13,944 bases of DNA, taken from NCBI GenBank assembly GCA_041476545.1, contig JBGOTP010000103.1, positions 1-13,944 on the forward strand. The letters run 5' to 3'. The notes below the pieces were generated by a model that worked only from the letters and a program-made list of their open reading frames with translations, searched no databases and was not told the origin of the DNA. Shown in pieces: positions 1 to 7,157 of this stretch (position 1 is the stretch's first letter; every line of letters begins with the position of its first letter). The DNA is from JBGOTP01 sp041476545. Its GTDB lineage: Bacteria > Acidobacteriota > Vicinamibacteria > Vicinamibacterales > CAVVIG01. The translations under genes were made by a program, and so were the position numbers.

Positions 1-314
1 ATGCTCGTCACGCTCGTCATTTGGATGAGAAACCCCTTCGGCATCGCGGTGGTGCTCGTCTGGGGCGCCGTGCTCGTCACGCTGTCCCAGGGACGAGGAA
101 CATTCTCGCTATTCGTGCTGAGCCTGCTGGCCGTCCAGGTCGCGCTCGATTCGGTCTACGACATTCGTGTGCTGTTCCTGGTCCACGGGCCGTCGGACGC
201 CGACACGATGGCGAGGCTGTTCGCGGTGCCGGCCGGAATCTGGGCAGCATGTGGATGCTGATGAGCGTCGGCATGCTCACCGGGACGCTCTGGATCGCCC
301 GCGTCCGGAGTTGA
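1..314 (+). pseudogene. 3' end of M50B-like membrane metalloprotease gene, apparently frameshifted
   Basis: The visible residues are strongly hydrophobic. They include a stretch with RNPFG near the start, a membrane segment FVLSLLAVQVALDSVYDIR, and then SDADTMARLFAVPAGIW. This resembles, from memory, the C-terminal end of M50B-like (PF13398) integral membrane peptidases. The catalytic HExxH part would lie upstream, outside the window. The first frame stops at 259-261 just after GIWAA. The expected ending (MWMLMSVGMLTGTLWIARVRS, stop at 312-314) continues in another frame from about 246. One missing base near 244-246 would rejoin the two parts. This could be a real mutation, an assembly error or, less likely, programmed frameshifting. 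The family call is moderate; the frame break is read directly. The repaired gene would end 21 bp before fabV. Confidence 0.6.
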
Positions 315-335
315 GCGTGTAGTATTTGGATACCC

Positions 336-1514
336 ATGATCATCAAACCGCGCATTCGCGGATTCATCTGTACTACCGCGCATCCGACCGGCTGTGCCGC
401 CCTCGTGGACGAACAGATCCGCGACACAAAGGCGAAGCCGCCCATCGTGAACGGCCCGAAGAACGTGCTCGTGATTGGCGGTTCCGGCGGCTACGGTCTG
501 GCCTCTCGCATCGTCTCGGGCTTCGGCGCCGGCGCACGCACGCTGTGCCTCTCGTTCGAGAAGGAACCGGCCGAAGACCGTACAGCGTCGGCCGGCTGGT
601 ACAACAACCTCGCGTTCGACCGTGCCGCCGCTCGTCTGCATCTCTACGCGCGTTCGCTGAACGCCGACGCGTTCGCCGACGCGACCAAGACCCAGATCGC
701 CGACATCGTGCGAAAGGATCTGGGCGGCATCGATCTGCTGGTGTACAGCCTGGCCTCGCCCGTCCGAACGGACCCCGACACGGGCGTCCTCTATCGCAGC
801 GCCATCAAACCCATCGGCCGCACCGTCCACATCAAGTCGCTGAACGTGGAGAAGGGCCTTGTAGCGGAAACCGATCTCGCGCCGGCGAGCGACGAGGAAA
901 TTCAGTCCACCGTGAAGGTGATGGGCGGAGAGGACTGGGAGCGATGGGTGTCGCACCTGCACGGACAGCAGCTGCTGAATCCCGGATTCAGGACCATCTC
1001 CTACACCTACATCGGCAGCGAACTCACGTGGCCCATCTACTGGGACGCCACGCTTGGCAAAGCCAAGGAGGATCTGGACCGCGCCGCAACCGCGATGCGC
1101 GCGACCCTCGCCATCCTCAACGGCGACGCGCGCGTGGCCGTCCTCAAGGCCGTGGTCACGCAGGCGAGCTCGGCCATCCCGGTCGTGCCGCTCTACGTCT
1201 CCATCCTGTTCAAGGTGATGAAGGAGATGGCGCTGCACGAAGACTGCATCCGCCACATCGACCGTCTGTTCCGTGGCGTGTTGTACTCGGGTGACAGCGC
1301 TCCACCGCTGGATCCGGTGGGCCGCCTGCGCGTGGACGATTGGGAGCTGCGGGAGGACGTTCAGGCCGAGGTGCGGCGGCGATGGGACCTGATCACCACC
1401 GGGAACATCATGGAAATCTCGGACCTCGCCGGATACCGGCGCGATTTCCTGCGCATTTTCGGCTTCGAAGCCGACGGCGTGGACTACGAGGCCGACGTGT
1501 CGCCCCTCGGCTGA
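336..1514 (+). CDS. fabV: FabV-type trans-2-enoyl-ACP/CoA reductase (NADH)
   Basis: FabV reduces the trans-2 double bond of enoyl-ACP (or enoyl-CoA) with NADH in the last step of the fatty acid elongation cycle, in the cytoplasm. The protein has 392 residues, close to the usual ~400 of FabV. It starts with the typical MIIKPRIRGFICTTAHPTGC segment. A Rossmann motif GGSGGYGLASRI lies at residues 48-59, and YSLASPVR at 137-144. The FabV-specific Tyr-X8-Lys catalytic pair is intact as Tyr235 and Lys244 within TWPIYWDATLGKAK. The start at 336 gives the canonical N-terminus; only a weak GGA precedes it. It lies 21 bp after the M50-like gene and may share its transcript. FabV enzymes are intrinsically poorly inhibited by triclosan compared with FabI (family knowledge). 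Whether FabV is the only enoyl reductase here cannot be seen. Confidence 0.96.
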   Translation: MIIKPRIRGFICTTAHPTGCAALVDEQIRDTKAKPPIVNGPKNVLVIGGSGGYGLASRIVSGFGAGARTLCLSFEKEPAEDRTASAGWYNNLAFDRAAARLHLYARSLNADAFADATKTQIADIVRKDLGGIDLLVYSLASPVRTDPDTGVLYRSAIKPIGRTVHIKSLNVEKGLVAETDLAPASDEEIQSTVKVMGGEDWERWVSHLHGQQLLNPGFRTISYTYIGSELTWPIYWDATLGKAKEDLDRAATAMRATLAILNGDARVAVLKAVVTQASSAIPVVPLYVSILFKVMKEMALHEDCIRHIDRLFRGVLYSGDSAPPLDPVGRLRVDDWELREDVQAEVRRRWDLITTGNIMEISDLAGYRRDFLRIFGFEADGVDYEADVSPLG

Positions 1515-1532
1515 CGTCGAGAATCTAAGAAT

Positions 1533-1550
1533 TTAGGGATGTAGGGATGG
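1533..1550 (+). repeat. Short 8-bp tandem repeat (TAGGGATG, two units)
   Basis: TAGGGATG occurs twice head to tail after fabV (TTAGGGATGTAGGGATGG). The same unit on the other strand (TAAGGATG/TAGGGATG) forms the array in front of queC at 12957-12991, 11.4 kb away. The first copy makes an ATG directly followed by TAG. Confidence 0.7.
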
Positions 1551-1562
1551 TTTCTTTATAAT
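1534..1562 (+). promoter_or_regulatory. Candidate sigma-70-type promoter with perfect TATAAT
   Basis: A consensus -10 hexamer TATAAT occupies 1557-1562, in a locally AT-rich stretch of a GC-rich window. With a 17-bp spacer the -35 position is TAGGGA (1534-1539), which matches TTGACA at only three of six positions. The promoter would start transcription near 1569, just ahead of the small membrane protein gene at 1587. The -35 region coincides with two copies of an 8-bp unit TAGGGATG (1534-1549). The -10 is seen directly; promoter function is inferred. Confidence 0.45.
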
Positions 1563-1586
1563 GCCAAGTAGTTTACTATTTGCGGT

Positions 1587-1880
1587 ATGGGGGAGTCACG
1601 ACTCAACGGGATCAGCGGAACAGTCGTCATGGCCTTGTCTCTTGCCGCGTTGCTGACCGTAATCAGCGGGTACATTCACCCGCCACAACCCACAGGGGAC
1701 GAAGGCACGCAGGCACATATCTTTCAGCTGTCAATCGCGGCGCTGGTGCCGATGGTCTTGCTCTTCCTTGCCACGGCGGATTGGAAGCAGCCTGTGCGAA
1801 GCGCGCGACCACTGGCATTTTCGGCCGTCGTCGTGGTTCTCGCGTTTGGACTGCTGTATTACCTCGAGCACTACCGATGA
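1587..1880 (+). CDS. Small integral membrane protein, three predicted helices
   Basis: I do not recognise the family. The 97-residue product has three hydrophobic segments, at about residues 9-30, 46-63 and 75-92. The first loop is polar (HPPQPTGDEGTQAH) and the C-terminus is short and charged (LEHYR). The start at 1587 lacks a good Shine-Dalgarno site. An in-frame ATG at 1629 would cut into the first helix, so 1587 is preferred. A TATAAT hexamer lies 25 bp upstream. The stop overlaps the start of the next gene as ATGA (1877-1880), which suggests translational coupling and a shared role with that exported protein. Function unknown; the reality of the gene rests on its coherent membrane topology and the coupled downstream gene. 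Confidence 0.7.
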   Translation: MGESRLNGISGTVVMALSLAALLTVISGYIHPPQPTGDEGTQAHIFQLSIAALVPMVLLFLATADWKQPVRSARPLAFSAVVVVLAFGLLYYLEHYR

Positions 1881-2227
1881 ACGGCGACACAGGCGCGCAT
1901 CAAACTGACCGGCCGCCAACACGGACGTGGATCGCCATCGTGACGCTTGGCTTGATCCTGAGCGCCGCGTGCAGCCGATCGAACAACCTGCTGCTCGGGC
2001 GGGTCGAAGCCGTCGTCGGCACGCACACGGTTGTCGTGACCGACTGCTATCGGACGAGCGTGCCGCCTCCGCAGCGGGTCGCCGACGGGACCGATCGTTT
2101 CATGCCCTGCAAGGACGCCGACGTCCTCATTCGCCGCGAGGAACTCGTCGTGAACGGCCGATCGTACGGACGCCTCGGCACGAGCGATGCGGTGCTGGTC
2201 GATCACGGCATCGTCTCCATCAAGTGA
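1877..2227 (+). CDS. Hypothetical exported or lipoprotein-like protein, coupled to the upstream membrane protein
   Basis: The 116-residue product has an N-terminal hydrophobic segment (about 18-31, WIAIVTLGLILSAAC) ending at Cys32. This resembles a lipoprotein signal, but the -3 residue is Ser rather than Leu/Val/Ile, so lipidation is uncertain. The mature part holds two further cysteines (Cys57 and Cys78), which could form a disulfide if it is exported. It ends with a small beta-rich motif, ELVVNGRSYGRLGTSDAVLV followed by DHGIVSIK, which looks like a compact beta domain. The ATG overlaps the previous stop by 4 bp. That overlap fixes this start and implies coexpression. No function can be assigned. 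It ends 31 bp from the convergent SDR gene. Confidence 0.75.
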   Translation: MNGDTGAHQTDRPPTRTWIAIVTLGLILSAACSRSNNLLLGRVEAVVGTHTVVVTDCYRTSVPPPQRVADGTDRFMPCKDADVLIRREELVVNGRSYGRLGTSDAVLVDHGIVSIK

Positions 2228-2258
2228 GGCCCAGGCGCCTTTCGACGGTCCTTGACAG

Positions 2259-3230
2259 CTACAGGCCCGCGCCGACCGTGGCGACCGAGAGATCCCACAG
2301 CCGATCGGCTGATTCCGGATCCAGCGCGTGAGGCAGGACGCCGGCCCAGGGCGTCTCGCTCGCCCACGGGAACGCCTGCGCGCAGTTTTCCAGATACAAA
2401 CCGCCGACACCTTCCAGTTCCTCGCCGACAACCGCCCAGACACTGGTGGATGCGCCCTGCGCGGGAGTCTTGAAGCCGTCGCGAACCTTGCCGTTCGCAT
2501 CGATCCAGCCGAACGCGATCTGTTCCTCCATCGGCAGATGACGCTGCAGTGGGGTCATGATGCCGCCCGGCATCACCGCGTTGGCCGTCACGCCCCGATC
2601 CTTGAACCGCTTGTGGAAGCCCACGGCAAACAGCGCATTGGCGGTCTTGGCCTGACCGTACGCCTCCCACTTGTCGTAGGGACGATGGCGAAAGTGGGGA
2701 TCCTCGAAGTTGATCGGGGATCGACGATGGCCGATGGATGAGAGACTCGCCACGCGGGAAGGTCTGCCCGCGACCTTCGCGCCCGCTTCGAGCGACGGCG
2801 CCAGCAGCGTGCCGAGCAGAAAGTGACCGAAGTGGTTCGTACCGATCTGCATCTCAAGACCGTCCGTGGTGTACGCCAGCGGACAGGCCATGACAGCGGC
2901 ATTGTTGATCAGGATGTTCAGCGGCTTGTCCGCCCACCTGGCGGCGAACGCGCGGACCGATGCGAAGATCGAAAGATCCAGCATCTCCCATCGGGCCTTC
3001 GTGCCCTTGACGGTCTTGTTGATCTCCGCGACGGCCGCAACGGCGAGGTCCGGCTTGCGGACCGCGATTACCACCTCGGCGCCTGCCTCGGCCAGCGCGC
3101 GGGCCGTCTCGATGCCAATACCGGTGGCCGCGCCGGTGACGATGGCGACAAGACTGGTGAGATCCTTGCCGCCAACCACTTCGCGGGCAGTCGTGAAGGC
3201 GCCGAAGGGCGACGTGATGCGATCGGACAT
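2259..3230 (-). CDS. Short-chain dehydrogenase/reductase (retinol dehydrogenase/WWOX-like SDR)
   Basis: This is an NAD(P)-dependent cytoplasmic oxidoreductase of the classical SDR superfamily; the substrate is unknown. From the ATG at 3230 it has 323 residues. The cofactor motif TGAATGIG is at residues 32-39. NNAA, the equivalent of NNAG, is at 109-112. SLSSIGH is at 163-169, with Ser164/165 as candidate catalytic serine. The YxxxK pair is Tyr191/Lys195 (YGQAK). The extended length and the segment INFEDPHFRHRPYDKWEAYG after the serine are typical of retinol dehydrogenase/WW-domain-oxidoreductase-like SDRs. The frame stays open upstream, but MSDRITSPFG is the natural beginning: further upstream the frame reads through tandem repeats. 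No clear Shine-Dalgarno site precedes the ATG. Confidence 0.92.
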   Translation of the reverse strand: MSDRITSPFGAFTTAREVVGGKDLTSLVAIVTGAATGIGIETARALAEAGAEVVIAVRKPDLAVAAVAEINKTVKGTKARWEMLDLSIFASVRAFAARWADKPLNILINNAAVMACPLAYTTDGLEMQIGTNHFGHFLLGTLLAPSLEAGAKVAGRPSRVASLSSIGHRRSPINFEDPHFRHRPYDKWEAYGQAKTANALFAVGFHKRFKDRGVTANAVMPGGIMTPLQRHLPMEEQIAFGWIDANGKVRDGFKTPAQGASTSVWAVVGEELEGVGGLYLENCAQAFPWASETPWAGVLPHALDPESADRLWDLSVATVGAGL

Positions 3231-3243
3231 AGAAGAAAACTTC

Positions 3244-3330
3244 AAAGTGAAAAGTGAAAAGTCAAAAGGACTGAGGACCGGCGTCCTGACGTTGTCCTTC
3301 TGACTTCTGAGTTCTTGAGTTCTAGCTTCC
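3244..3330. repeat. Intergenic 7-bp tandem arrays with nested hairpin
   Basis: Two heptamer arrays lie in the leader of the SDR gene. The first is AAAGTGA, AAAGTGA, AAAGTCA, AAAGGAC (3244-3271). The second is TTCTGAC, TTCTGAG, TTCTTGAG, TTCTAGC (3298-3326). Between them AGGAC-CGGC-GTCCT (about 3274-3287) can form a hairpin, and the outer AAGGAC/GTCCTT (3266-3271 with 3294-3299) can pair around it. The array replaces a recognisable Shine-Dalgarno site. Confidence 0.75.
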
Positions 3331-3355
3331 GGCTGCGTTCGTCGAAAGCCGGCTA

Positions 3356-4546
3356 CTACGGCAGGGTGAGCCGCTGCACGCGCCAGTTGTTCATGTCGGC
3401 GATGAAGATCTCGTTCTCCGACGGGCACGCGATGGCGTGCGGCCAGTTGAACTGTCCCGACTGACGGCCGGACTCGCCGAATACGCCGAGAATCTTGCCG
3501 TCCAGTGTCATCTTGTACAAACGCCCCGGCTCATCGTCCACGGCATAGAGATATTGCGTCGTCGGGTTGTTGGTGGTGATGCAGAGCGCCCACGGCTGCG
3601 TTTCGTCGGGCCTGTTGGCGGGATTCGGCGGCAGCGCGGCCAGGGTCGGATGGCGATTCTTGTCGTACGGCACGTTGAGCATGTTGTTCCGCAGGAAATT
3701 GCCGTTCGAATCGAACACCTGAATGCGCCGGTTGTTCCGATCGGCCACATAGACATTGCCCTGGCGATCAACCTGCAGATTGTGCGGCAGCAGGAACTGG
3801 CCGGTGTCGGCGCCACGCGATCCCCAGCCTTTGATCCAGTTGCCGTGCTTGTCGAACTTGGCGACACGCGAGTTGGTGTAGCCGTCACTCACGTAGATGT
3901 TGTCGTCCATGTCGAACGCCATGTCGGTCACGCCGGCAAACGTCCCCTCCCGGTGCGGCGGGTTGCCCCGGGCAAAGTTCCACTCCACGTGCTCGTGCGT
4001 GTCGTACCCTTCGGGTCTTCGTCCGAGGTTCATCACCACGTAGCCCGCCGGGTTGAACTTCATCACGGAGTCGGTGCCCTTGTCGGCGACCCAGAGGTTG
4101 TCGTACCGGTCGTACCGAATCGAGTGCGAGTACCCGAGCCCGTAGACACCCTTGCCGACTTCCTTCACGAACTTGCCGGTTTTGTCGAACAGGAACAACT
4201 GCGTCGTCGCATTGCCAAAAAGCGGCCCTGACGTCGCGGTACCGGGATGGTTGAGCACCATGATGTCGCCCTTGGAGTTGACGGCGACGCCAAGCACTTC
4301 CCCAAGATTCATGTCGGCCGAGTACTTGAGGAAATCCGTCTGGACCTTGTAGGGAATCTTCGGCGCGTTCTGCGGCGGCCCGGCTGGCGGCCTCGGAGCG
4401 GCGGGGCCGCGACCTCCGCCCGCTGGAGGCTGCCCGGCGGCCGGTGGGGCCCCCGGCTGCTGCGCGGCGACCCCGGTTCGGGAGGACAACGGCAGAAGAA
4501 CGAACGACAGAGCGACAGCAAGCGCACCAAAGAAGACCCGCTTCAT
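3356..4546 (-). CDS. Secreted NHL-repeat beta-propeller protein (peptidyl-hydroxyglycine lyase-like)
   Basis: The 396-residue protein has a signal peptide (about 1-28), then a Pro/Gly/Ala-rich linker (about 29-62), then a six-bladed-type propeller. NHL-like strands are visible as LWVADKGTDSVMKF (151-164), IYVSDGYTNSRVAKFD (217-232), VYVADRNNRRIQVFD (265-279) and IFIADMNNWRVQRL (380-393). The fold and the SDGYxNSRVxKFDxxG signature match bacterial relatives of peptidyl-alpha-hydroxyglycine alpha-amidating lyase. His141, His256 and His370 sit at blade starts where that enzyme binds zinc; this positional match is inferred, not aligned. It could equally be a non-enzymatic binding propeller. A good Shine-Dalgarno site (GAGAGGTGAG) lies just upstream of the ATG. 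Its product would act in the periplasm or outside the cell. Confidence 0.88.
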   Translation of the reverse strand: MKRVFFGALAVALSFVLLPLSSRTGVAAQQPGAPPAAGQPPAGGGRGPAAPRPPAGPPQNAPKIPYKVQTDFLKYSADMNLGEVLGVAVNSKGDIMVLNHPGTATSGPLFGNATTQLFLFDKTGKFVKEVGKGVYGLGYSHSIRYDRYDNLWVADKGTDSVMKFNPAGYVVMNLGRRPEGYDTHEHVEWNFARGNPPHREGTFAGVTDMAFDMDDNIYVSDGYTNSRVAKFDKHGNWIKGWGSRGADTGQFLLPHNLQVDRQGNVYVADRNNRRIQVFDSNGNFLRNNMLNVPYDKNRHPTLAALPPNPANRPDETQPWALCITTNNPTTQYLYAVDDEPGRLYKMTLDGKILGVFGESGRQSGQFNWPHAIACPSENEIFIADMNNWRVQRLTLP

Positions 4547-4569
4547 GACTCACCTCTCAAAACACCCAG

Positions 4570-4628
4570 GCAGGCCTGAAGGCCTGCACTACGACCGCGC
4601 TACTGAAGGCCGCACTACGACCGCGCTA
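4570..4628. repeat. Intergenic tandem repeat (27 + 26 bp) with palindromic hairpin
   Basis: Two directly adjacent near-identical units occupy 4576-4602 and 4603-4628. They differ only by one T, giving CTGAAGGCCTGCAC versus CTGAAGGCCGCAC, and each ends in TACGACCGCGCTA. The left unit overlaps a perfect 7-bp stem with a TGAA loop (GCAGGCC-TGAA-GGCCTGC, 4570-4587). The element lies between the divergent NHL and PQQ genes and looks like a repetitive extragenic palindrome. Confidence 0.75.
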
Positions 4629-4637
4629 CGGCGGTAG

Positions 4638-4643
4638 TATTAT
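4638..4643 (+). promoter_or_regulatory. Possible -10 element (TATTAT)
   Basis: TATTAT sits 54 bp ahead of the PQQ dehydrogenase start, directly after the tandem repeat, in otherwise GC-rich DNA. No good -35 is visible. A second TATTAT occurs at 13694-13699 before the DUF72 gene. Confidence 0.3.
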
Positions 4644-4696
4644 CGCCGGAACCCACAAAGACAAGGCCCAAGCGGCCTCGAGAACAAGGAGTGACC

Positions 4697-6976
4697 ATGT
4701 CGCGGAGGACAGTACTTTCAGGGCTCTTCGGTCCGCTCGCGGTTCTACTCAGCGTCTCCGCGGGCATCTCGGGCCAAGACCGCACCGGATCCGGTGCGGG
4801 ACGCCAACCGTCCGCGGCGGCCGGCGAATGGCCTCACTACGCAGCAGACGTCCGCGGCACCAAGTACTCGCCGCTCGATCAGATCAACGCCGCCAACTTC
4901 GGCACGATGGAAGTCGCGTGGCGCTTCAAGACCGACAACCTGGGACCGCGCCCCGAGTTCAAGCTCGAGGGCACGCCGATCGTGATCAACGGCGTGCTCT
5001 ATGCCACCGGTGGCACGCGACGGTCCGTTGTGGCGCTCGACGCAAAGACCGGCGAGCTGATGTGGGCACACAGCCTGCGCGAGGGCATGCGCGCCGCTAT
5101 CTCCCCTCGGCAATTGTCGGGCCGTGGCCTCTCGTACTGGACCGACGGCCGCGGCGACGATCGCATCCTCTACGTGACGACTGGCTATCGGCTGGTGGCG
5201 CTCAACGCGAAGAACGGCGCCATGATCAGTTCGTTCGGCACGGGCGGCATCGTGGATCTCAAACAGGGCGCCATGTTCGGCAACCGGCAGCCGATCGATC
5301 TGGAAACCGGCGAAATCGGTCTCCATGCGACGCCCGCGATCGCCAAGGACGTGGTGCTCGTCGGGTCGTCGTTCCGCGAGGGCGCGACCGTCAAGACGCA
5401 CAACAACACCAAGGGCCTCGTGCGCGCGTTCGACGTGCGCACGGGAAAAGTGCTCTGGACGTTCAACACCATTCCCCGTCCTGGCGAGTTTGGCAACGAC
5501 ACCTGGGAGAACGATTCGTGGGCCATCAACGGCAACAACGGCGTGTGGACGCAGATCACTGTCGACGAGGATCTCGGCCTGGTGTATCTTCCGGTCGAGA
5601 CGCCGAGCTCGGACTACTACGGAGGCCACCGGCCGGGCAACAACCTCTTTGCCGAAAGCCTCGTGTGCGTCGACCTGAAGACCGGGCAGCGGAAATGGCA
5701 CTTCCAGTTCGTGCACCACCCGATCTGGAACTACGACATGTCGTCCGCGGCCATTCTGGCGGACATCACCGTGAACGGACGCGCGATCAAAGCCGTTGCG
5801 GTTCCCGGCAAGCAAGGTGCCCTCTATGTTTTCGATCGCGTCACCGGACAGCCAGTGTGGCCGATTGAAGAGCGTCCCGTGCCGCAGTCTGATGTGCCGG
5901 GAGAGAAGACGAGCCCGACGCAACCATTCCCGACCAAGCCGCCGGCGTACGCGCGGAACTATCTCAAGGTGCCGGACGACCTCATCGACTTCACGCCGGA
6001 GCTGCGTGCACAGGCGACCGAAGGTCTCAAGCGATACAAAGTCGGGCCATGGATGTACAACCCGGCGATTCTCGGCAACGTGAATGGACTGCTCGGCGCG
6101 GTCAACATGGGCAATGCGGTCGGTGGCACCAACTGGCCCGGCGTCGCCTACGATCCCGAACTGCACACGATCTTCGCGCAGGCGAACAACGTCGGCCTCA
6201 CGTCTGGATCGCTCGTGGCACCGCCGCCGGGATTCTCGGACATCCGCTACGTGTCTGGCGTCGGTGGCCGGCCGTTCCAGGAAGTACTGGGACCGGGCGA
6301 CTGCTGCGCGGCGGACTCTCCACGCGGACAGGGACCAGGACAGCGAGGCGCCGCTCCGCCGGCAGCGGCTGCCCCACCAGCAGCCCCGGGCGCGTCGGGA
6401 GCAACGGCTCCCGCGGGACGAGGAACAGCGCGAGGAACTGGTGCGGGAGCGGCAACCGCGCGCGGGGCTGGTGCATCGGCGCCGGGCGCCTCCGCGGCAC
6501 CTGTTGCTGCGCCGGCCGGAGGCGGTGGTGGCGGATTCACGGTCGATGGCTTGTCGATCCTCAAGCCGCCGTATGGAACGATCTCCGCGATCAATCTCGA
6601 TCGCGGCGAGATCGCCTGGCAGGTGCCGCATGGCGACACGCCAGACAACGTGCGCAATCATCCGGCGCTCAAGGGACTCACGATCCCCAAGACGGGCCAG
6701 GCGGGTGCGTCAGGCATCGGCCTCATGGTGACCAAGACGCTGGTCGTGATGGGAGACCCGCAGATCACGACGACCCCGGATCATCCACGAGGCGCCATGT
6801 TGAGGGCGTACGACAAGACGACGGGGAAGGAAGTCGGGACGGTGTGGATGGCAGCGCCGCAGAGCGGTTCGCCGATGACCTATCAAGTCGACGGCAAGCA
6901 GTACATCGTCGTCGCTATCAGCGGTGGAGTCTATTCAGGCGAGTACGTGGCCTTCACACTGCCAGCGAGGCCGTGA
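4697..6976 (+). CDS. PQQ-dependent dehydrogenase (glucose/alcohol dehydrogenase-like quinoprotein) with low-complexity insert
   Basis: This is an exported quinoprotein that would oxidise a sugar or alcohol in the periplasm using PQQ, passing electrons to the respiratory chain. The ATG at 4697 follows AAGGAG by 5 nt and is preferred over the in-frame GTG at 4691, giving 759 residues. It has a signal peptide (about 1-27, with an RR pair at 3-4). PQQ propeller repeats include GTPIVINGVLYATGG, VVALDAKTGELMW (111-123), VRAFDVRTGKVLW (242-254) and LYVFDRVTGQPVW (376-388). The block WPIEERPVPQSDVPGEKTSP is typical of acidobacterial members. The usual W-D-[YF]-D motif reads WNYD (344-347). A Cys-Cys pair (536-537) precedes a Gly/Ala/Pro/Arg-rich insert at about 541-613, after which the propeller resumes. 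The substrate cannot be predicted. No cytochrome c partner is adjacent. Confidence 0.93.
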   Translation: MSRRTVLSGLFGPLAVLLSVSAGISGQDRTGSGAGRQPSAAAGEWPHYAADVRGTKYSPLDQINAANFGTMEVAWRFKTDNLGPRPEFKLEGTPIVINGVLYATGGTRRSVVALDAKTGELMWAHSLREGMRAAISPRQLSGRGLSYWTDGRGDDRILYVTTGYRLVALNAKNGAMISSFGTGGIVDLKQGAMFGNRQPIDLETGEIGLHATPAIAKDVVLVGSSFREGATVKTHNNTKGLVRAFDVRTGKVLWTFNTIPRPGEFGNDTWENDSWAINGNNGVWTQITVDEDLGLVYLPVETPSSDYYGGHRPGNNLFAESLVCVDLKTGQRKWHFQFVHHPIWNYDMSSAAILADITVNGRAIKAVAVPGKQGALYVFDRVTGQPVWPIEERPVPQSDVPGEKTSPTQPFPTKPPAYARNYLKVPDDLIDFTPELRAQATEGLKRYKVGPWMYNPAILGNVNGLLGAVNMGNAVGGTNWPGVAYDPELHTIFAQANNVGLTSGSLVAPPPGFSDIRYVSGVGGRPFQEVLGPGDCCAADSPRGQGPGQRGAAPPAAAAPPAAPGASGATAPAGRGTARGTGAGAATARGAGASAPGASAAPVAAPAGGGGGGFTVDGLSILKPPYGTISAINLDRGEIAWQVPHGDTPDNVRNHPALKGLTIPKTGQAGASGIGLMVTKTLVVMGDPQITTTPDHPRGAMLRAYDKTTGKEVGTVWMAAPQSGSPMTYQVDGKQYIVVAISGGVYSGEYVAFTLPARP

Positions 6977-7022
6977 TCGTTGGTGACTTGCCGCCTGCCG
7001 CCTGTCCAGCTACCATGACAAC

Positions 7023-7146
7023 ATGGGCGTGACGGAGCTGATGAAACGCGTCAAAGCGCTACCGATTCGCGAGCGCGAAGCGCGTCGTGGGCGAGCGCGT
7101 CTTGCCGAATCTGGTGCTGCTCGAGCGCGGCGAAGAAGTGTCCTGA
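7023..7146 (+). pseudogene. Remnant of a VapB-like antitoxin gene (internally deleted and frameshifted)
   Basis: From the ATG at 7023 the sequence reads MGVTELMKRVKALPIRERE, an antitoxin-like N-terminus. At about 7075 the recognisable reading switches frame and continues AKRVVGERVLPNLVLLERGEEV, with a stop at 7144-7146. The second half matches, from memory, the C-terminal toxin-binding tail (…AKRIFGDRVLPNLVLLERE…) of solitary or PIN-paired VapB-like antitoxins. Intact relatives are roughly 65-85 residues, so about 20-40 codons of the middle plus the frame are missing. No PIN-domain toxin follows; the next gene is the convergent esterase. The two readings are seen directly; the family call is recognition without a search. 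Confidence 0.5.
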
Positions 7147-7157
7147 CGAGGATGCGC

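Noticed and set aside
2228..2258. Bidirectional terminator between the convergent genes
   Set aside because: Only a short AGGCGCCT palindrome is visible, with no stable stem plus T-tract.
3244..3330. CRISPR-like array
   Set aside because: Units are only 7 bp with no spacers, and no cas gene is present. These are simple tandem repeats.
4691..4696. GTG at 4691 as the start of the first PQQ dehydrogenase
   Set aside because: The GTG overlaps the AAGGAG ribosome site. The ATG at 4697 has ideal spacing and a clean signal peptide.
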